NCBI GenBank assembly: GCA_006844605.1
Contig: SPJN01000023.1
Coordinates: forward strand, 1 to 32,446
Reading direction: 5' to 3'
DNA length: 32,446 bases
Source of the DNA: Hyphomicrobiales bacterium
Lineage (GTDB): Bacteria; Pseudomonadota; Alphaproteobacteria; SPJN01
Shown: positions 1-7,978 of the stretch, one piece after another
How positions within the stretch are numbered: the stretch's first letter is position 1
How the letters are laid out: every line of letters starts with the position of its first letter
Notes under the pieces: generated by a model
Databases searched by the model: none
What the model was told of the DNA's origin: nothing
The model's input: the letters and a program-made list of their open reading frames with translations, nothing else
Translations under genes and position numbers: made by a program

Positions 1-510
1 AGCCATCGCCCCGGCGGGCAACACACGTTGAACGAGGACTATTTTCAACGGATTGAAGCTTTGAACTTCACCCTTGCCCATGATGACGGGCAAATGATGG
101 AAAGTCTGGACGAGGCTGACATTGTTTTGGTTGGCGTGTCACGAACATCAAAAACACCGACCTGTATGTATTTGGCCCATCGCGGGATCAAGGCGGCGAA
201 TGTGCCGATTGTCCCTGGCATCAGCAAGGTAGAGCAGTTCACCCATATCAAGCGGCCCTTGGTTGTTGGCCTGACGGTCAATCCCGATCGGTTGGTGACC
301 ATTCGCAAGGCACGCCTGCGCAGCCTGAATGAATCAGAAGAAATGGACTATACGGATATGGAACAGGTGAAGGCTGAGATGAAGGCCGCCCGTCGCCTGT
401 TCAGCCATTATGATTGGCCGGTGCTTGATGTCACCCGTCGATCCGTCGAAGAAGCGTCAGCAGCGATTTTAACATTGCATGATGAACATAAGGCCGGTCA
501 GCATGACTGA
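1..510 (+). CDS. ppsR: Pyruvate, phosphate dikinase regulatory protein (3' part, start outside window)
   Basis: This is the C-terminal part of a DUF299/PPSR-family protein. The family are bifunctional Ser/Thr kinases and phosphorylases that use ADP and phosphate to switch pyruvate phosphate dikinase (or PEP synthase) off and on. The frame is open from base 1, so the start lies upstream; the TTG at 28 is internal, because the residues before it (SHRPGGQHTLNEDYF) already match the family. The nucleotide-binding loop GVSRTSKTP is followed by YLAHRGIKAANVPIVPG, both hallmarks of the family, and the C-terminal region ends in a typical helical tail. The stop codon lies inside the maf start region (8-base overlap with the chosen maf ATG), which suggests translational coupling. 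Family assignment is secure. Whether the target is PPDK or PEP synthase cannot be told from this sequence; PPDK is usual in alphaproteobacteria. Confidence 0.93.
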   Translation, partial: SHRPGGQHTLNEDYFQRIEALNFTLAHDDGQMMESLDEADIVLVGVSRTSKTPTCMYLAHRGIKAANVPIVPGISKVEQFTHIKRPLVVGLTVNPDRLVTIRKARLRSLNESEEMDYTDMEQVKAEMKAARRLFSHYDWPVLDVTRRSVEEASAAILTLHDEHKAGQHD

Positions 511-1159
511 ACAGCCGCAACAGCCCCCCTATCTTTCAAACCCTGATGGCCCGCCCGTTGTTCTGGCATCACAAAGCCGGGTCCGCGCGGCGTTGCTTGA
601 AGGGGCGGCAATCCCCTTTGCCACCATGCCCGCCCGCGTTGATGAAGATATGGTGAAGCAAAGTCTGGCAACCGAAAACGCACCCGCCAAACATGTGGCA
701 GAAACTTTGGCAGAACTAAAAGCCATCAAGGTGTCCAACGCCGTTTTATCGCGCGGCGCGACGGGGACGTTTGTCATCGGTGCTGATCAGGTGCTGGAAT
801 GTAATGGCGTGATGTTCGACAAGCCGGTCGATATGGACCACGCCCATGCCCATTTGAAGGCGCTGTCCGGCAAGCTGCACAGATTGTGGAGCGCAACCGT
901 CGTTGCCAAGGACGGTGCCCCGATCTGGCGCAAGATTGCCCATGCGTCGCTGACCATGCGACCATTGTCTGACCAGATGATCGGCCGGTATCTTGAGGTT
1001 GCCGGGGATGTCGTGCTGACTTCTTGCGGGGCCTATCAGGTTGAAGGGCCGGGCATTCAGCTGTTTGCCCATATCGAAGGGGATCAAAGCACCATACAGG
1101 GCCTGCCGCTTTTGCCCCTGTTGGATTTTTTACGCGTGAACAATGTCATACCGGACTAG
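503..1159 (+). CDS. maf: Maf-like nucleoside triphosphate pyrophosphatase
   Basis: Maf/HAM1-like fold protein of about 218 residues. Family members hydrolyse non-canonical or modified nucleoside triphosphates to monophosphates in the cytoplasm. The N-terminal substrate-loop motif is LASQSRVRAALL, a divergent form of the usual LASxSPRR motif. The central GADQVL and the later DKPVD and LSGKLHRL segments match the family. I chose the ATG at 503, which overlaps the upstream stop and follows an AAGG-type ribosome site; an upstream in-frame ATG at 479 would add eight residues buried in the previous gene. The loss of the double Arg of SPRR makes substrate preference uncertain, and alphaproteobacteria often carry two Maf paralogs. 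The next gene, aroE, starts 13 bases downstream, so this is probably one operon. Confidence 0.9.
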   Translation: MTEQPQQPPYLSNPDGPPVVLASQSRVRAALLEGAAIPFATMPARVDEDMVKQSLATENAPAKHVAETLAELKAIKVSNAVLSRGATGTFVIGADQVLECNGVMFDKPVDMDHAHAHLKALSGKLHRLWSATVVAKDGAPIWRKIAHASLTMRPLSDQMIGRYLEVAGDVVLTSCGAYQVEGPGIQLFAHIEGDQSTIQGLPLLPLLDFLRVNNVIPD

Positions 1160-1172
1160 ATAGACTGACCTT

Positions 1173-2054
1173 ATGAGTGATCAAACAGAACAAGCAGCAT
1201 CAAATAACCCGCTGAAAGCAGGCGTCATCGGCTTTCCCATAGCCCATTCCCGCTCGCCCCTTATTCATCGCTATTGGTTGCGGCTGAAAGGCATTGACGG
1301 CACTTATGACCCCTATGGGGTGGAGCCTGAGAACCTTGCCAGTTTTATCGGTGATCTGGCCGCAAAGGGATTTGCCGGGATCAATGTGACCTTGCCCCAT
1401 AAGGAACATGTCCTACCCCTGATGGATGAGGTGGAGCCGTTTGCCGAACGTGTCGGCGCGGTGAACACAATTGTCGTGACCGATGACGGCAGGCTGATTG
1501 GCCGTAATACCGATGGTTTCGGCTTTATCGAAAATCTGCGCGCCGGGGCGCCTGATTGGCGGGCAGATCAAGGCCCCGCGGCGGTTATCGGTGCCGGGGG
1601 TGCAGCGCGGGCAATCATCGCCGCGTTGCAGGATGCGGGCGTGCCTGAAATTCGGTTGACCAATCGGTCACTGGATAAGGCTGTGGCATTGGCTGAGGAA
1701 TTAGGCGGCCCTGACCTGCCTGACATTATCGTACGCCCGATGGAAGATCGCGCCGCGCTATGTACTGATGCTGGATTGTTGGTCAATACAACAAGTCTGG
1801 GGATGGAGGGCAAAGACCCGCTGGAGATTGATTTGGCAAGCCTGCCGGATCATGCGGTGGTGACGGATATTGTCTATACCCCGTTGAAGACGGCGTTGCT
1901 GGCGCAGGCAGAACAACAGGGCAATACGATTGTGGATGGGTTGGGCATGTTGCTGCATCAGGCCCGCCCGGGGTTTGAAGCGTGGTTCGGGTCATCCGTT
2001 TCGGTCACGCCGATGCTGCGCGCCATGATCGAAAATGATATAGTGAGCACCTAG
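1173..2054 (+). CDS. aroE: Shikimate dehydrogenase (NADP+)
   Basis: Reduces 3-dehydroshikimate to shikimate in the common aromatic amino acid pathway. The 293-residue protein has the substrate-binding HSRSP motif (Ser26 and Ser28), the catalytic Lys77 in NVTLPHK, the NTDG segment with Asp114, the glycine-rich dinucleotide loop GAGGAA at 140-145, and the NTTSLGM motif near residue 205. Its length and domain order are normal for AroE. It follows maf closely and precedes coaE and dnaQ, a conserved alphaproteobacterial order. After its stop there are 179 bases before the true coaE start, longer than the other spacings in this operon, because a partial coaE duplicate lies there. Confidence 0.96.
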   Translation: MSDQTEQAASNNPLKAGVIGFPIAHSRSPLIHRYWLRLKGIDGTYDPYGVEPENLASFIGDLAAKGFAGINVTLPHKEHVLPLMDEVEPFAERVGAVNTIVVTDDGRLIGRNTDGFGFIENLRAGAPDWRADQGPAAVIGAGGAARAIIAALQDAGVPEIRLTNRSLDKAVALAEELGGPDLPDIIVRPMEDRAALCTDAGLLVNTTSLGMEGKDPLEIDLASLPDHAVVTDIVYTPLKTALLAQAEQQGNTIVDGLGMLLHQARPGFEAWFGSSVSVTPMLRAMIENDIVST

Positions 2055-2069
2055 ATATTTGGATTCAGT

Positions 2070-2099
2070 CGTCATCCCGGACCAAGTTTGGGGGCGACG
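2070..2099. terminator. Imperfect hairpin after aroE
   Basis: The arms CGTCATCCC (2070-2078) and GGGGCGACG (2091-2099) can pair with one mismatch and one wobble around a 12-base loop. No T-run follows on the + strand, so it may be a weak or Rho-assisted stop, an mRNA-end structure, or a degraded repeat rather than a classic intrinsic terminator. Confidence 0.3.
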
Positions 2100-2117
2100 G
2101 AAGGTGAAAGTAAAACA

Positions 2118-2234
2118 ATGCTGTTAGTTGGACTCACAGGCTTTATCGGGGTGGGCAAACAAAGCGCTTTTCAGCTGCGGGCGATAGCCCATAGCGGTAA
2201 AAAAAGCAGCGTAGAAAAAAGGGGATTTGCCTAA
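2118..2234 (+). pseudogene. Duplicated 5' end of coaE forming a 38-codon mini-ORF
   Basis: The ATG at 2118 begins a near copy of the first 14 codons of coaE: bases 2118-2160 match 2234-2276 with only three differences. The reading frame then leaves the homology and runs to a TAA at 2232-2234, whose last A is the first base of the coaE ATG. The peptide starts [15 protein letters not shown]; the Ser that should follow the P-loop Lys is Gln, so it cannot be a working kinase. A good ribosome site (GGAAGGTGA) lies ahead of the copy, better than the one ahead of the real coaE. Either it is a dead fragment, or its translation now feeds ribosomes into coaE through the TAATG overlap. The non-homologous spacer holds a hairpin with a GGGC/GCCC core at 2174-2195. 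Confidence 0.75.
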
Positions 2235-2914
2235 TGCTGTTAGTTGGACTCACAGGCTCCATCGGGATGGGCAAATCCGAAACCTCGCGCATGATCCGCG
2301 AAGAAGGGGTCAAGGTTTATGACGCCGATGCGGAGGTTCATAAACTTTACGCCAGGGGCGGTGCAGCTGTCGCCCCGATCGGTGCCCTGTTTCCCGATGT
2401 GATTGTTGATGGCGCAATTGATCGGGCGCGCCTGTCAAAACATGTTGTCGGGAATGATGTGGAACTGAAGAAGCTTGAAAGCGTTATTCACCCGATGGTC
2501 GGTTTAGTGCAGGCCAAACAATTATTGGCGTGGGATGATGCGGGCGAAAAGATCGTCGTAATGGATGTGCCGCTTTTATATGAAGGCACCGGGCATGAGC
2601 GTGTTGATCGCGTGATCGTCGTATCTGCGCCGTTTGATGTACAAAAAAAACGCGTCCTTGCCCGTGATGATATGACGGAGGACAAGTTCAAGGCCATTTT
2701 GGAAAAGCAGGTGGCAGACGACATCAAACGCAAAAAGGCTGATTTTGTTATCGACACCCATCACGGGCTCGACCATGCCCATGATCGCGTGCGTGAAATT
2801 CTGAAACATTTGGAAAGTGTGCCGGCGGAAAAATTTGACCGCGCGGGGACAGAGGCAATGGTCAATGCCCTTGAAGCCCATTTGAAAACCGTCACCGAAG
2901 GACAGGTAGCCTGA
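2234..2914 (+). CDS. coaE: Dephospho-CoA kinase
   Basis: Catalyses the last step of coenzyme A synthesis, phosphorylating the 3' hydroxyl of dephospho-CoA with ATP. The 226-residue protein opens with the family P-loop TGSIGMGKS (residues 7-15), followed by [10 protein letters not shown] and the HP..G segment that binds CoA, then DVPLLYE and a VIVVSAP strand. Length is slightly above the usual 200 because of a charged C-terminal tail. The start is fixed by homology to the family N-terminus. It sits immediately after a partial duplicate of its own start (2118-2160), and its ATG overlaps that fragment's stop. The stop overlaps the dnaQ ATG (TGATG), implying coupled translation. Confidence 0.96.
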   Translation: MLLVGLTGSIGMGKSETSRMIREEGVKVYDADAEVHKLYARGGAAVAPIGALFPDVIVDGAIDRARLSKHVVGNDVELKKLESVIHPMVGLVQAKQLLAWDDAGEKIVVMDVPLLYEGTGHERVDRVIVVSAPFDVQKKRVLARDDMTEDKFKAILEKQVADDIKRKKADFVIDTHHGLDHAHDRVREILKHLESVPAEKFDRAGTEAMVNALEAHLKTVTEGQVA

Positions 2915-3615
2915 TGGCGCGCGAGATCGTACTTGATACCGAAACCACCGGGCTTGATCCGGCAGAAGGGCACCGCATTGTTGAAATCGGTTGTCTTGAA
3001 CTGATCAATCATGTCCCCACGGGCAATCACTATCAGGTTTATCTGAACCCTGATCGTGATCTGGATGAAGGCGCGCAACGAGTGACCGGGCTGACCTTGG
3101 AGTTTTTGCAGGACAAGCCACGCTTTGCCGAGGTAGCAGAAGATTTTCTGGCGTTTATAGGCAACGACCCATTGGTCATTCACAATGCCGCCTTTGATAT
3201 GAAGTTTTTGAACGCGGAGTTAAAGCGCGATAATCGTCCGGGGCTGCCCTATTCACAGGCAGTTGATACGCTGGTGATTGCGCGCAAGAAATTCCCCGGC
3301 TCCCCCGCCAGTCTTGATGCCCTGTGTAAACGGTTTGGCGTTGATAATTCAGGCCGCGATTATCACGGCGCCTTGCTTGATTCTGAACTATTGGCAGATG
3401 TGTATCTTGAGCTGATTGGCGGTCGCCAGCCTGAACTGGTTGGCAAGACCAACAGCAGTGGCAATGACAGTGGTGATGACACGGGCCTTAATCACAAGAC
3501 ACAGCCCGCGCGCCCCAACCCGCTGCCGTCGCGCCTGACAGCAGAAGAAGACGCCGCCCATAAGGCATTCATCAAGGATGAACTGGGCGACGACGCGCTT
3601 TGGACGAAATCTTAG
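2914..3615 (+). CDS. dnaQ: DNA polymerase III epsilon subunit (3'-5' proofreading exonuclease)
   Basis: Proofreading subunit of the replicative polymerase core. The N-terminal DEDDh exonuclease domain is complete: Exo I with Asp8 and Glu10 in LDTETTG, Exo II HNAAFD with Asp95, and Exo III with His151 and Asp156 in YHGALLD. These residues bind the two catalytic metal ions. The C-terminal 60 residues are polar and low-complexity and should carry the segment that binds the alpha subunit. The 233-residue length is normal. It is the last gene of the maf-aroE-coaE-dnaQ run and is followed by a strong hairpin facing the converging secB. Confidence 0.96.
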   Translation: MAREIVLDTETTGLDPAEGHRIVEIGCLELINHVPTGNHYQVYLNPDRDLDEGAQRVTGLTLEFLQDKPRFAEVAEDFLAFIGNDPLVIHNAAFDMKFLNAELKRDNRPGLPYSQAVDTLVIARKKFPGSPASLDALCKRFGVDNSGRDYHGALLDSELLADVYLELIGGRQPELVGKTNSSGNDSGDDTGLNHKTQPARPNPLPSRLTAEEDAAHKAFIKDELGDDALWTKS

Positions 3616-3625
3616 GCTTTAGGCG

Positions 3626-3650
3626 CGATCACCCCTGTGCGGGGTGATCG
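3626..3650. terminator. Bidirectional hairpin between dnaQ and secB
   Basis: A perfect 10-bp inverted repeat, CGATCACCCC / GGGGTGATCG, with a 5-base loop lies between the converging dnaQ and secB genes. There is no long T-run on either side, but its position and stem strength fit a shared transcription end. Confidence 0.65.
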
Positions 3651-3693
3651 ACGATCAGGCATTGCGCCTATGCGTTGCCTTTTGCGTTGGCCC

Positions 3694-4245
3694 TTATGCG
3701 TTACCTTGGGCAGGACCTGACAGGGGATCGTCACCTTTGGCTGCGTCTGCTTCGGCCTGCTGTTGCTGGGCCTGGACGCGGGCGCGATACAGCGCAACGA
3801 AGTCAATCGGATCAAGCTGCAACGGCGGGAAGCCGCCATCACGTGTGGCGTCTGCCAAGATGCGGCGCGCATAGGGGAACAAAAGGCGCGGGGCTTCGAT
3901 CAACAAAACCGGCTGCAAGCTTTCATTCGGCACATTCTTGATGTGGAACAGGCCGCCATATTCCAGCTCTGCCACGAACAGGGCGGTTTTGCTGTCCTCT
4001 GACCGGGCATCGGCGCGGATTTTCAGGATCACTTCGAAATTGGTGTCGGATCCGCGGCGCGCGTTCAAATCAACCTTGATGTCGATCTGGGGCTTGCCCT
4101 GATCTGTCATGAAGCTTTGCGGGGCGTTGGGGTTTTCAAAGCTCAAGTCACGCACATATTGGCTGACGACAGCAAATTCAACATTTTGCTGTTCGCCGGC
4201 TGCTGCGCCTGCGTCTTGACCTGTGGTTTCGGGCGTATCTGTCAT
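3694..4245 (-). CDS. secB: Protein-export chaperone SecB
   Basis: Cytosolic tetrameric chaperone that keeps presecretory proteins unfolded and hands them to SecA. The 183-residue product has the SecB core from about residue 22 to 155, with the hallmark stretches YVRDLSFENP, IKVDLNAR, GLFHIKNVP, and LLFPYARRILADATRDGGFPP. The N-terminal 20 residues and the Ala/Gln-rich C-terminal tail are extensions common in alphaproteobacteria. It is transcribed away from and downstream of fxsA with a 155-base gap, and converges on dnaQ. The neighbourhood (secB, fxsA, Tim44-like) is a conserved alphaproteobacterial arrangement. Confidence 0.96.
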   Translation of the reverse strand: MTDTPETTGQDAGAAAGEQQNVEFAVVSQYVRDLSFENPNAPQSFMTDQGKPQIDIKVDLNARRGSDTNFEVILKIRADARSEDSKTALFVAELEYGGLFHIKNVPNESLQPVLLIEAPRLLFPYARRILADATRDGGFPPLQLDPIDFVALYRARVQAQQQQAEADAAKGDDPLSGPAQGNA

Positions 4246-4354
4246 GTGATCGGCCTTCTGATAGAGACATCTGGAATAGGCCCGTTCGCTATCATGGGGC
4301 GGGGGCTGGTGGCAAGCAGCTTATGTAGCGCGGCCAATGGCGGGGCGGGTGGCA

Positions 4355-4384
4355 GACCAGTATCGCGACCAGTATCGCGACCAG
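4355..4384. repeat. Tandem 12-bp repeat, 2.5 copies
   Basis: The unit GACCAGTATCGC occurs twice head to tail and then starts a third time (GACCAG). It lies in the 155-base gap between the end of fxsA and the start of secB. No function is visible; a polymerase-slippage product is the simplest reading. Confidence 0.7.
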
Positions 4385-4400
4385 TGTTTTGGCCCTGTTT

Positions 4401-4994
4401 TCAGTCCTGCTTTGGGTTTTGGGCCCATGGCGATGTGTCGTCAGGCTCGCCCCTGAAATCATCATCGTTCAGGTCAACAACGGTTGGCCCTGTCTGATCG
4501 GGCGTGGGATTGGCGGGGTTAAAGCCCGGCTCCCCAAACGGCGGTTCAAACGGTGCGCTATCCTGGGGGGCGTGCGGTTGCTGAAACCCGCCCGCCTGAA
4601 AGCCATTTGATTGCTGATAGACCTGCACTTGGGCGTGATCCTTCAACCAGTGAAAGATTTTGCGCCCCAGCCACAGCCGCACGGGCGGGATAAACAGGAT
4701 CAGCCCCATGGCATCGGTCATAAAACCGGGGGTCAGCAGCGTCAGCCCGGAAATCAGCAGAAAAACACCGTGAATGGCAGGTTCCACGGGCATACCGCCC
4801 TGATTAAGGGTGCTTTGCGCATCGGCCAGCACCTTCATGCCCTGCATCCGCAGCAATGTTGTGCCGATAAACGCGGTGGCGATCACCGTCAACAAGGTGG
4901 GCCACAGGCCGATCAGCCCGCCAACCTGGATAAACAGGGCAATTTCAATCACCGGGACGGTGACGAATGCGGCAAATAGGATAAATGGGATCAC
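4401..4994 (-). CDS. fxsA: FxsA family cytoplasmic membrane protein
   Basis: Small integral membrane protein of the FxsA family; in E. coli overproduction suppresses F-plasmid exclusion of phage T7, but the normal role is unknown. The 197-residue sequence opens with a membrane helix (PFILFAAFVTVPVIEIALFI), then a second hydrophobic pair around residues 28-48 and the family-typical SGLTLLTPGFMTDAMGLIL segment near 85-105. The last 80 residues are soluble, rich in Gln, Pro and Asp, and probably disordered. The start ATG is the family start. It is divergent from the Tim44-like gene across a 145-base gap and lies upstream of secB on the same strand. Confidence 0.92.
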   Translation of the reverse strand: MIPFILFAAFVTVPVIEIALFIQVGGLIGLWPTLLTVIATAFIGTTLLRMQGMKVLADAQSTLNQGGMPVEPAIHGVFLLISGLTLLTPGFMTDAMGLILFIPPVRLWLGRKIFHWLKDHAQVQVYQQSNGFQAGGFQQPHAPQDSAPFEPPFGEPGFNPANPTPDQTGPTVVDLNDDDFRGEPDDTSPWAQNPKQD

Positions 4995-5139
4995 GCTAAT
5001 TCCTTATCAGGGGTCATTACTTGAATTTATATAGGGATTGCGCGCGCAAATAAAAGCAAACCGCGACAAAAGTCTCGTATTTGTGCCCTTGCACTGTATA
5101 GTGTCGATCTTATCTATAGCCTATTGAATTTATGATTTT
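4995..5139. promoter_or_regulatory. Divergent promoter region between fxsA and the Tim44-like gene
   Basis: This AT-rich 145-base gap must drive both genes. For fxsA, the minus strand carries TATATAAAT (plus-strand 5025-5033), a good -10 candidate about 30 bases before the ATG; no convincing -35 is seen. For the + strand, TTGCAC (5089-5094) with TATCTA at 5111-5116 (16-base spacing) is a weak candidate. Assignments are by eye only. Confidence 0.35.
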
Positions 5140-5859
5140 TTGGAGCTTCAGGCGTTGCTGGATATTCTGATTTTGGGCGGGATCGTCCTGTTTATTTTTC
5201 TGCGATTGCGGTCTGTTTTGGGCCGCCGTGACGGGCATGAGCAGGATTTCCCCCATCCCCGTGGCGAGCAGTTGAGAAAACCCGCGTCGAATGACCCGGA
5301 CCAGTCAACCCAGCGCGAAGGCGACGACGGCAATGTGATCCCGTTGCCCGGCTCTGCCGTGCGCTATCGGCGCGCACCTGAAGAACAGATTGCCGCTCAC
5401 ACCAAGACCGGCTCCAAACAGGCCGAAGGGCTGAAGGCAATTTTGGCTGTCGATCCTGATTTTGAGCTTGAGGGTTTTTTGGATGGCGCGCGCGGTGCCT
5501 ATGAAATGATCCTGACTGCCTTTGCCCAAGGTGACAAACCCCAGTTGGAAGGGTTGTTGACCGCCGATGTCTATGAAGGGTTCGCCGCTGCCATTGATGC
5601 GCGTGCCGATCAGGGCCAGCGGTCAGAAGTGACGATTATCGGCATCAATGAAACCATCATTGATGACGCCGGGATCGAAGGCGACCTTGCGGTCATTACC
5701 CTGACCTTCAAGGCTGAGATGATTGCCGTCACTTATAATGAAGATGGCGCGGTGATTGATGGGCATCCCAACACGGTTTCCACCGTCACCGATGTGTGGA
5801 GCTTTGAGCGGGACGTGACATCCGACAGCCCCGCATGGCTGCTTGACGCGACAGACTAA
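5140..5859 (+). CDS. Tim44-domain (TimA-like) membrane-anchored protein
   Basis: Alphaproteobacterial Tim44-like protein, related to the mitochondrial import motor subunit; the bacterial form is an inner-membrane-anchored protein of unclear role in protein handling. Residues about 5-22 form one membrane helix (LLDILILGGIVLFIFLRL) followed by RSVLGRRDG, a stretch typical of this family. A polar linker leads to the Tim44/mba1 domain at about 88-239, with GFLDGARGAYEMILTAFAQGD and a series of beta-strands. The start is a TTG; no in-frame ATG exists after the upstream stop at 5125, and the family N-terminus matches the TTG start. mltA begins at or within its last bases, so the two are coexpressed. 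Confidence 0.9.
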   Translation: MELQALLDILILGGIVLFIFLRLRSVLGRRDGHEQDFPHPRGEQLRKPASNDPDQSTQREGDDGNVIPLPGSAVRYRRAPEEQIAAHTKTGSKQAEGLKAILAVDPDFELEGFLDGARGAYEMILTAFAQGDKPQLEGLLTADVYEGFAAAIDARADQGQRSEVTIIGINETIIDDAGIEGDLAVITLTFKAEMIAVTYNEDGAVIDGHPNTVSTVTDVWSFERDVTSDSPAWLLDATD

Positions 5860-5872
5860 GGCGCCTGCGAAG

Positions 5873-6970
5873 ATGCAGCGCGGCTTGTTGATCTTAACGG
5901 TTTTATTGCTGGCGGTCGCAGCCTTTCGTTTTGGCTACCAGATGGGTGCTGACAATAGCGCCGGGCAGACAGGGCCGGATGTGGCCGTGTCTACGGTCAC
6001 CGCTACTCCCACGTTTTATGACGATGTTCCCGGTTGGTCCGATGATCTTGCATTTGATCTGTCGGCCTGCACCGCCTGCCCCCTGCGTGATAGTTGGGGC
6101 GATACGGTTGCCGCCTATTTCGAAGATCATTTCGTGATCGAAGCCCTATCCACGCCAACAGGTGATCAGGGCTTGATGACAGGCTATTACGCCCCTGTGA
6201 TTGACGCGCGGTTGAAGCCTGATGATGACTTTTCGGTGCCGCTTTATGGGCGGCCTGCGGACCTTGTGACGGTCCGGCTTGAACGGTTTGATCCGGCCCT
6301 AAAGGGCAAGGTCATTCATGGCCGCTGGGACGAAAACGCGGATGCCTTTGTGCCCTATGCTGATCGTGCGGCGATTGATGATAACGCTGATTTGGTGCCT
6401 ATCGCCTATGTGCGGGACAAGGTTGTGCGTTTCTTTTTGCAAATTCAGGGGTCTGGCCTGTTGCGGTTTAGTGATGGGCAAATGATGCGCGCGGGTTATG
6501 CGGGCAAGAATGGCCGTCCCTATCACGCCATTGGGCGCGACTTGATTACAGCGGGCGAAATTGCCCCCGCCGACATGTCGATGCAGGCCATTCGCGGCTG
6601 GCTTTATGGCAATCCGGAAAAAGCTGAAGACCTGATGGACAAAAACCCTGCCTTCATCTTTTTTCAATTGGATGGGCAGGGGCTGGCGGTAAAGGGCGCG
6701 GCCAATGTGCCCCTGCTACCTGATCAATCGGTGGCGGTCGATCCGGCATATCATGCCTATGGTGAGTTTCTGTATGTCTATGATACGGCCAGCGATACAG
6801 GCCGTATCGTGCGTGCCGATGATACTGGCGGGGCCATTCGCGGCCCGCTTCGGCTCGATCTATATCGCGGTGTGGGGGATGATGGTGCGGCAAAAGCCGG
6901 TCCGATGGCCGCGCCTATCAGGCTCTACCGTTTGGTGCCGCGCCAACAAGGTGATAAAGCGGGATTATGA
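5873..6970 (+). CDS. mltA: Membrane-bound lytic murein transglycosylase A
   Basis: Cleaves peptidoglycan glycan strands with formation of 1,6-anhydro-MurNAc ends. A hydrophobic N-terminal segment (residues about 4-18) acts as signal or anchor; no lipobox Cys follows it, so the protein may be membrane-anchored rather than a lipoprotein. The MltA barrel domain includes GLMTGYYAPVIDA and QIQGSGLLRFSDGQMMRAGYAG. The C-terminal 3D domain has the DDTGGAIRGPLRLDLY segment holding the family's conserved Asp residues. I chose the ATG at 5873; an in-frame TTG at 5843 would overlap the Tim44-like gene and add ten polar residues. The stop overlaps the smr start as ATGA. Confidence 0.93.
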   Translation: MQRGLLILTVLLLAVAAFRFGYQMGADNSAGQTGPDVAVSTVTATPTFYDDVPGWSDDLAFDLSACTACPLRDSWGDTVAAYFEDHFVIEALSTPTGDQGLMTGYYAPVIDARLKPDDDFSVPLYGRPADLVTVRLERFDPALKGKVIHGRWDENADAFVPYADRAAIDDNADLVPIAYVRDKVVRFFLQIQGSGLLRFSDGQMMRAGYAGKNGRPYHAIGRDLITAGEIAPADMSMQAIRGWLYGNPEKAEDLMDKNPAFIFFQLDGQGLAVKGAANVPLLPDQSVAVDPAYHAYGEFLYVYDTASDTGRIVRADDTGGAIRGPLRLDLYRGVGDDGAAKAGPMAAPIRLYRLVPRQQGDKAGL

Positions 6971-7587
6971 GCAAGCGACGCACATTATCACCGAAGGAAC
7001 GGGCCTTGTGGGACAAGGTATCCAGCAACGTGTCCAAGCGTCGGGGCACCGGCAGCGCGTCTATGCGGGCTGAACCTGTGGGGCCGCAAAAACAGGCGAT
7101 GAAACCGGCCCCGAAAGTGCGTTCTGCCAGCGGTGCGCCGCGCCCTGAACCCCTAACCCAATTCACACCCGCCCCGGCCCATGAAGCGCCGCGCGGCCTT
7201 GATGGCCGCAACCGTCGCCGGATGCAGCGCGGCAAGTTGGATATCGAAGGCAGGCTTGACCTTCACGGCATGACGGAGGCTGTGGCCCATCGTGCCCTTG
7301 AACGATTTATTGAGGGGGAGGCCGCACGCGGCAAACGCCTGGTACTTGTCATCACGGGCAAGGGCAAGGGTCGCGACTGGCAGGGCAACCCGATTGCCGT
7401 CCCCGCAGCGCCGTGGGAACGCGGTGGCGGTTACAGCACCCCTACACAGTCGGGCCTGTTGCGCCGTATGGTCCCCCAATGGTTGGCCCAGCCGCCATTG
7501 AACAGGTTGGTGGTGGAAACATCGCAGGCCCAGCCCAAACATGGCGGGACAGGCGCGCTTTATGTTTATTTGCGGCGCAACCGGTAA
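6967..7587 (+). CDS. Smr-domain protein
   Basis: Protein with a C-terminal Smr (small MutS-related) domain, a nuclease-type fold found in stand-alone form in many proteobacteria. The first ~85 residues are basic and Pro/Ala-rich, likely disordered. The domain starts near residue 90 with GRLDLHGMTEAVAHRALERFI and continues with LVLVITGKGKG, which correspond to the conserved LDLHG and (H/T)GKG motifs. The following segment (GLLRRMVPQWL and a C-terminal GGTGALYVYLRR) also fits. Nucleic acid cleavage or binding is the family's usual activity; the substrate here is unknown. It overlaps mltA by four bases and is followed after four bases by the HTH gene. Confidence 0.9.
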   Translation: MSKRRTLSPKERALWDKVSSNVSKRRGTGSASMRAEPVGPQKQAMKPAPKVRSASGAPRPEPLTQFTPAPAHEAPRGLDGRNRRRMQRGKLDIEGRLDLHGMTEAVAHRALERFIEGEAARGKRLVLVITGKGKGRDWQGNPIAVPAAPWERGGGYSTPTQSGLLRRMVPQWLAQPPLNRLVVETSQAQPKHGGTGALYVYLRRNR

Positions 7588-7591
7588 GCCG

Positions 7592-7978
7592 ATGCCGCGC
7601 CATAACCCCCATCTGACACCCTTTGGCGAGATGACGCGCAAGTTGCGGGCACAGCGCGGCGTGACGATCACCGCGATGGCAGAAGCGGTGGGTGTAACCG
7701 CAGGGCATCTGTCTGGGTTGGAACATGGCAAAAAGGGCCGCCCGTCATGGCCATTGGTGCAAAAGATCATCCACTATTTTGAACTGATTTGGGACGAGGC
7801 TGAGGCGTTGGAACAAGCCGCCAATCTGTCGGATCCGCGTGTCACGGTTGATACGTCCGACGCGTCATCACTTGCCACGCGGCTGGCCAATCGCCTTGCC
7901 CGTGAAATCAATGACCTTGATGAAGCTCAATTAGCGCAGATTGAGTCTGTATTGGATCAGCCCAAATCAAAAGGTTGA
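7592..7978 (+). CDS. XRE-family helix-turn-helix transcriptional regulator
   Basis: Small cytoplasmic DNA-binding protein of 128 residues. The N-terminal domain is a Cro/CI-type HTH: FGEMTRKLRAQRGVTITAMAEAVGVTAGHLSGLEHGKKGRPS spans about residues 9-50, with the recognition helix at AGHLSGLEHG. The C-terminal half is helical (LANRLAREINDLDEAQLAQIESVL) and could dimerise. I chose the ATG at 7592, four bases after smr; an upstream ATG at 7541 lies inside smr and adds residues unlike the family. No target is evident. Its last 23 codons, including the stop, are repeated about 130 bases downstream (see the repeat entry). Confidence 0.88.
   Translation: MPRHNPHLTPFGEMTRKLRAQRGVTITAMAEAVGVTAGHLSGLEHGKKGRPSWPLVQKIIHYFELIWDEAEALEQAANLSDPRVTVDTSDASSLATRLANRLAREINDLDEAQLAQIESVLDQPKSKG

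Noticed and set aside
2061-2100. GTCATCCCGGA-like sequence, similar to dispersed repeats in some alphaproteobacteria
   Set aside because: Only a loose resemblance to another CACCCCGGATC stretch near 14150; too short and divergent to call a repeat family from this window.
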